From NCBI GenBank assembly GCA_027024125.1, contig JALVSV010000058.1:1-7151 (forward strand): a stretch of DNA of 7,151 nt. The letters run 5' to 3'. Shown here piece after piece: positions 5,280 through 7,151 of the stretch (position 1 is the first letter of the stretch; every line of letters starts with the position of its first letter). The notes under the pieces were generated by a model that ran no database searches, was not told the origin of the DNA, and was given only the letters and a program-made list of their open reading frames with translations. The position numbers and the translations under genes were made by a program. The DNA comes from Methylothermaceae bacterium. Lineage in GTDB: Bacteria > Pseudomonadota > Gammaproteobacteria > Methylococcales > Methylothermaceae.

Positions 5280-5987
5280 TCAAATGACAACCGGTTCAGC
5301 TCCTTGACGTAGCGATAGTACTGGCCAGCTTTTCTGACGGGCGGTCAGTTCCAATTGTTCATCGGGATCCACAGCCACAGGGTGCCCCACTTGATTGAGC
5401 AAGGGAAGATCGTTGTGGGAATCGCTATAAAATGTGGCTGTACTGGTATCCAGTCGATGGGCATGTAGCCAATGGTTGAGACGCTTCACCTTGCCCTCTC
5501 GGAAACAGGGAATACCAATGAATCCACCAGTGAAACGCTCCTCTATGAGTTCAGGTTGAGTGGCGATGAGGTCATCGATACCAAAAAGTTCTGCGATGGG
5601 TTTGGTGACGAATGCATTGGTGGCGGTGATGATCACCAGTTGATCGCCACGATTTCGATGGCACTCCACCAATGCTTTTGCGGCAGGTAATACGATAGGC
5701 TCGATTTTTTCTTTGATGAACCTTTCCCGAAGGCGGTACAAAAACTTTGCAGGATGTAGGCTCAAGGGCTTGAGGGCGAATTGAAGGAACTCATGGATAT
5801 CAAGGCTTCCCCGCTGGTAATCTTCATAAAATTTCCGGTTCGCAGTTTCATATTCGTTTGCATCCACAATGCCCTGTTCCACCAGGAATTGCCCCCACAG
5901 GTAATCACTGTCACCACCGAGCAGGGTATTGTCAAGATCGAACAAAGCCAGAGAACTGTTTGGTGTCGAAGCGGGGCGGGGAATCAC
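5280..5987 (-). CDS. HAD-IB family phosphatase (phosphoserine phosphatase-like)
   Basis: The 235-residue soluble protein belongs to the haloacid dehalogenase superfamily, subfamily IB, which hydrolyses phosphomonoesters. Motif I is FDLDNT, with nucleophile D17 and general acid/base D19. A helical cap covers about 25-95. Motif II is T121 in VIITAT, motif III is K166 in the REGKVKR stretch, and motif IV is YSDSHND with Mg-binding D189 and D193. All catalytic residues are present. The start is GTG at 5987, with AGG about nine bases upstream and no in-frame ATG before the upstream stop. Substrate cannot be read from sequence. Close relatives are annotated as phosphoserine phosphatase-like, and a pseudomonad relative next to rppH has, as I recall, been reported as a histidinol-phosphatase. 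It lies divergent from rppH (83 bp between starts) and convergent with tusA. Confidence 0.92.
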   Translation of the reverse strand: MIPRPASTPNSSLALFDLDNTLLGGDSDYLWGQFLVEQGIVDANEYETANRKFYEDYQRGSLDIHEFLQFALKPLSLHPAKFLYRLRERFIKEKIEPIVLPAAKALVECHRNRGDQLVIITATNAFVTKPIAELFGIDDLIATQPELIEERFTGGFIGIPCFREGKVKRLNHWLHAHRLDTSTATFYSDSHNDLPLLNQVGHPVAVDPDEQLELTARQKSWPVLSLRQGAEPVVI

Positions 5988-6035
5988 TTGCGGTTGCCTG
6001 AATCCTTGTGTAGGTTATATTTCATGAAAAAAATT

Positions 6036-6044
6036 ATTCTATCA
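6036..6044 (-). promoter_or_regulatory. Possible extended -10 promoter for the HAD phosphatase gene
   Basis: On the minus strand TGATAGAAT gives TGn plus TAGAAT (one mismatch to TATAAT). Transcription would start near 6029, about 42 nt before the GTG at 5987. No -35 match is seen. The same AT-rich patch may also serve rppH on the other strand, but I see no clear box there. Confidence 0.3.
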
Positions 6045-6070
6045 CCCTTCCAATCAATCCACTTCGGGCT

Positions 6071-6598
6071 ATGATTGATTCTAAGGGGTATCGCCTGAAT
6101 GTTGGAATCATCCTGTGCAATGATGCGGGCTCCGTTTTCTGGGCGCGCCGGATCGGCATGCGTTCCTGGCAGTTTCCCCAAGGGGGGATTAAACCTAAAG
6201 AGAATCCAGAGGCGGCGATGTTCCGCGAGCTATATGAGGAAACCGGTCTGACCCATGATGATGTGGATATTATAGGGCGTACCCGGGATTGGTTGCATTA
6301 TCGTCTTCCATCACGGTACATCCGGCGTCATTCTTTACCTTTGTGTATAGGGCAAAAACAATTATGGTTTTTGCTACGGCTTCGGGCGTTGGAAGATCGT
6401 ATTCGTTTGGACCGTAGTAGCCGACCTGAGTTCGATGATTGGCGGTGGGTCGATTATTGGCACCCCGTCCGTGAAGTGGTCTACTTTAAGAAAGAAGTCT
6501 ATCGAAAGGCGTTGGCGGAACTTGGTCGTTTGTTGACATCCGATGCAGTACCCATTGATCCAAGCGGATATCTGACCCGTCAAGAAGATTCTTTGTGA
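6071..6598 (+). CDS. rppH: RNA pyrophosphohydrolase RppH (NudH), Nudix hydrolase
   Basis: RppH converts the 5'-triphosphate end of mRNA to monophosphate, which opens it to RNase E-dependent decay; it can also hydrolyse dinucleoside polyphosphates. The 175-residue product matches the E. coli protein (176) nearly end to end. The N-terminus [14 protein letters not shown] corresponds to MIDDDGYRPNVGIV. The phrase SWQFPQGGI (32-40) leads into a complete Nudix box from G38 to L60, with E44, R52, E53, E56 and E57 as the metal-binding set. RDWLHYRLP (72-80), [11 protein letters not shown] (92-102), PEFDDWRW (119-126) and [12 protein letters not shown] (129-140) are further family-specific stretches. 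Homology fixes the ATG at 6071 even though the ribosome site is weak. The next gene starts 46 bp downstream on the same strand and may be cotranscribed. Protein end and catalytic residues show nothing abnormal. Confidence 0.96.
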   Translation: MIDSKGYRLNVGIILCNDAGSVFWARRIGMRSWQFPQGGIKPKENPEAAMFRELYEETGLTHDDVDIIGRTRDWLHYRLPSRYIRRHSLPLCIGQKQLWFLLRLRALEDRIRLDRSSRPEFDDWRWVDYWHPVREVVYFKKEVYRKALAELGRLLTSDAVPIDPSGYLTRQEDSL

Positions 6599-6634
6599 TT
6601 TGTTAACGATTATCCAGGTAGCCACTTAATCTCT

Positions 6635-6639
6635 GGAGG
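6635..6639 (+). promoter_or_regulatory. Strong ribosome binding site that fixes a TTG start
   Basis: GGAGG ends five bases before the TTG at 6645. It is the clearest Shine-Dalgarno sequence on this side of the window and supports the unusual TTG initiation of the secreted binding-protein-like gene. Confidence 0.75.
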
Positions 6640-6644
6640 AAAGC

Positions 6645-7088
6645 TTGTCCCTACTGCGGAATCTCCTTGGGACAATACTCATCTCATCGCTCCTGTTTAT
6701 GGCGGTTTGTCAGGCGGGGGATCATACACCAGTGGTGGTTGCCGTTCATTCTTCTGTGGTAACCGATGTTCTGACTCGTAACGAAGTCAGGGCCATCTTT
6801 GCCATGCGGCGAAGCACCTGGGGAGATGGAACCCCCATCCGCGTCTTTGTCCTTCCCGATGACAATCCTGTCCATCGGAAATTTTGCAAGAAAATCCTAA
6901 AAATCTATCCTCACCAATTACGTCGAATTTGGGATCGTAATGTTTTCTCGGGGATTGGCCAGGCACCTATTGAAGTCAAGACTCTGAATGATATGCGGAA
7001 TCGGTTGGCAACAACATTAGGGGCAATTGGATACGTGACTGAAGATCTCGTTGGTGATTCCCTCAAGCGGGTGGAGGTTCCTAAGTGA
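6645..7088 (+). CDS. Secreted PBP-like (phosphate-binding-protein-related) small protein
   Basis: The product has 147 residues. Residues 1-24 form a Sec signal peptide (hydrophobic segment about 7-21, cleavage probably after CQA). The rest resembles the short single-domain relatives of PstS-type periplasmic phosphate-binding proteins. VVVAVHSS opens the domain, followed by LTRNEVRAIFAMRRSTWGDGTPI (44-66), a family hallmark with aromatic and glycine residues. FVLPDDNPVHRKFCKKIL, a tryptophan in RRIWDRNVFSGIGQAP, and LGAIGYV close it. It is far shorter than a full binding protein (about 300 residues), so it probably lacks a second lobe, and no ABC permease is adjacent. Related genes often sit beside membrane sensor proteins with GGDEF or kinase domains, and the frame that begins at 7106 would fit that. 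Ligand unknown. The TTG start is backed by GGAGG. Confidence 0.82.
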   Translation: MSLLRNLLGTILISSLLFMAVCQAGDHTPVVVAVHSSVVTDVLTRNEVRAIFAMRRSTWGDGTPIRVFVLPDDNPVHRKFCKKILKIYPHQLRRIWDRNVFSGIGQAPIEVKTLNDMRNRLATTLGAIGYVTEDLVGDSLKRVEVPK

Positions 7089-7105
7089 AGTTGGCAAAGG
7101 AGAAG

Positions 7106-7151
7106 ATGGGTGAGGTTTGGGGAATCATGAGACGGTGGGTTTTTATTGCTG
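7106..7151 (+). CDS. Start of a downstream gene, probably a membrane protein (cut by window edge)
   Basis: Only about 15 codons are visible: MGEVWGIMRRWVFIA. The frame follows the PBP-like gene after 17 bp and has GGAG at 7099-7102 just before the ATG. In-frame alternatives are a GTG at 7085 that overlaps the upstream stop as GTGA, and an ATG at 7127 that gives MRRWVFIA. The double arginine followed by hydrophobic residues is typical of the cytoplasm-to-membrane entry of a first transmembrane helix. A membrane sensor (kinase or diguanylate cyclase) is a guess from context. Confidence 0.5.
   Translation, partial: MGEVWGIMRRWVFIA

Noticed and set aside
6645..6713. Lipoprotein signal for the PBP-like protein
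   Set aside because: Cys22 follows MAV, and valine at the -1 position does not fit a lipobox; ordinary Sec cleavage after CQA fits better.
1..7151. CRISPR arrays, tRNA or rRNA genes, phage or toxin-antitoxin modules
   Set aside because: No regularly spaced repeats, no cloverleaf-like or rRNA segments, and no small paired genes of such type were seen on either strand.

Overview
This window looks like chromosomal DNA of a gammaproteobacterium. The case rests on a fused, full-length CysG siroheme synthase that matches the enterobacterial enzyme motif by motif, and on an RppH (NudH) of 175 residues that is close to the E. coli protein along its whole length. A HAD phosphatase sits divergently beside rppH, as I recall from pseudomonads. 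Base composition looks intermediate, but I did not compute it. Genus and lifestyle (for example sulfur oxidiser or methanotroph) cannot be fixed from this sequence.

Layout. (1) 38-991 (+): a response-regulator diguanylate cyclase (REC + coiled coil + GGDEF) whose true N-terminus may lie off the left edge. (2) 1085-1813: a 709-bp, internally deleted ISAs1-family insertion sequence. It has near-perfect 17-bp terminal inverted repeats, a perfect 10-bp target duplication and only the C-terminal part of its transposase, on the minus strand. (3) 1963-2394 (+): a secreted monohaem cytochrome c with a candidate extended -10 promoter upstream and a hairpin terminator downstream. A second, symmetrical hairpin follows. 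(4) 4877-2524 (-): cysG and a lipoprotein with WD40-like repeats, joined by an ATGA overlap. (5) 4934-5161 (+): tusA, divergent from cysG. (6) 5987-5280 (-): a HAD-IB phosphatase, convergent with tusA and divergent from rppH. (7) 6071-7088 (+): rppH, then a small secreted protein related to phosphate-binding-type periplasmic proteins. (8) 7106 to the right edge: the first codons of another gene, probably a membrane protein.

How the genes relate. CysG (siroheme, the cofactor of sulfite and nitrite reductases) and TusA (persulfide carrier) start back to back and both serve sulfur metabolism. The WD40 lipoprotein is translationally coupled to cysG but has no obvious link to siroheme. RppH removes 5'-pyrophosphate from mRNA. 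The secreted binding-protein-like gene after it probably pairs with the membrane protein that begins at the right edge. The response regulator and the cytochrome look like independent units, now separated by the IS remnant.

No clearly new multi-gene system is visible. The best leads are the IS remnant, whose transposase stop codon is completed by host DNA, the cysG/WD40-lipoprotein coupling, the unplaced cytochrome, and the secreted protein/membrane protein pair cut by the right edge.
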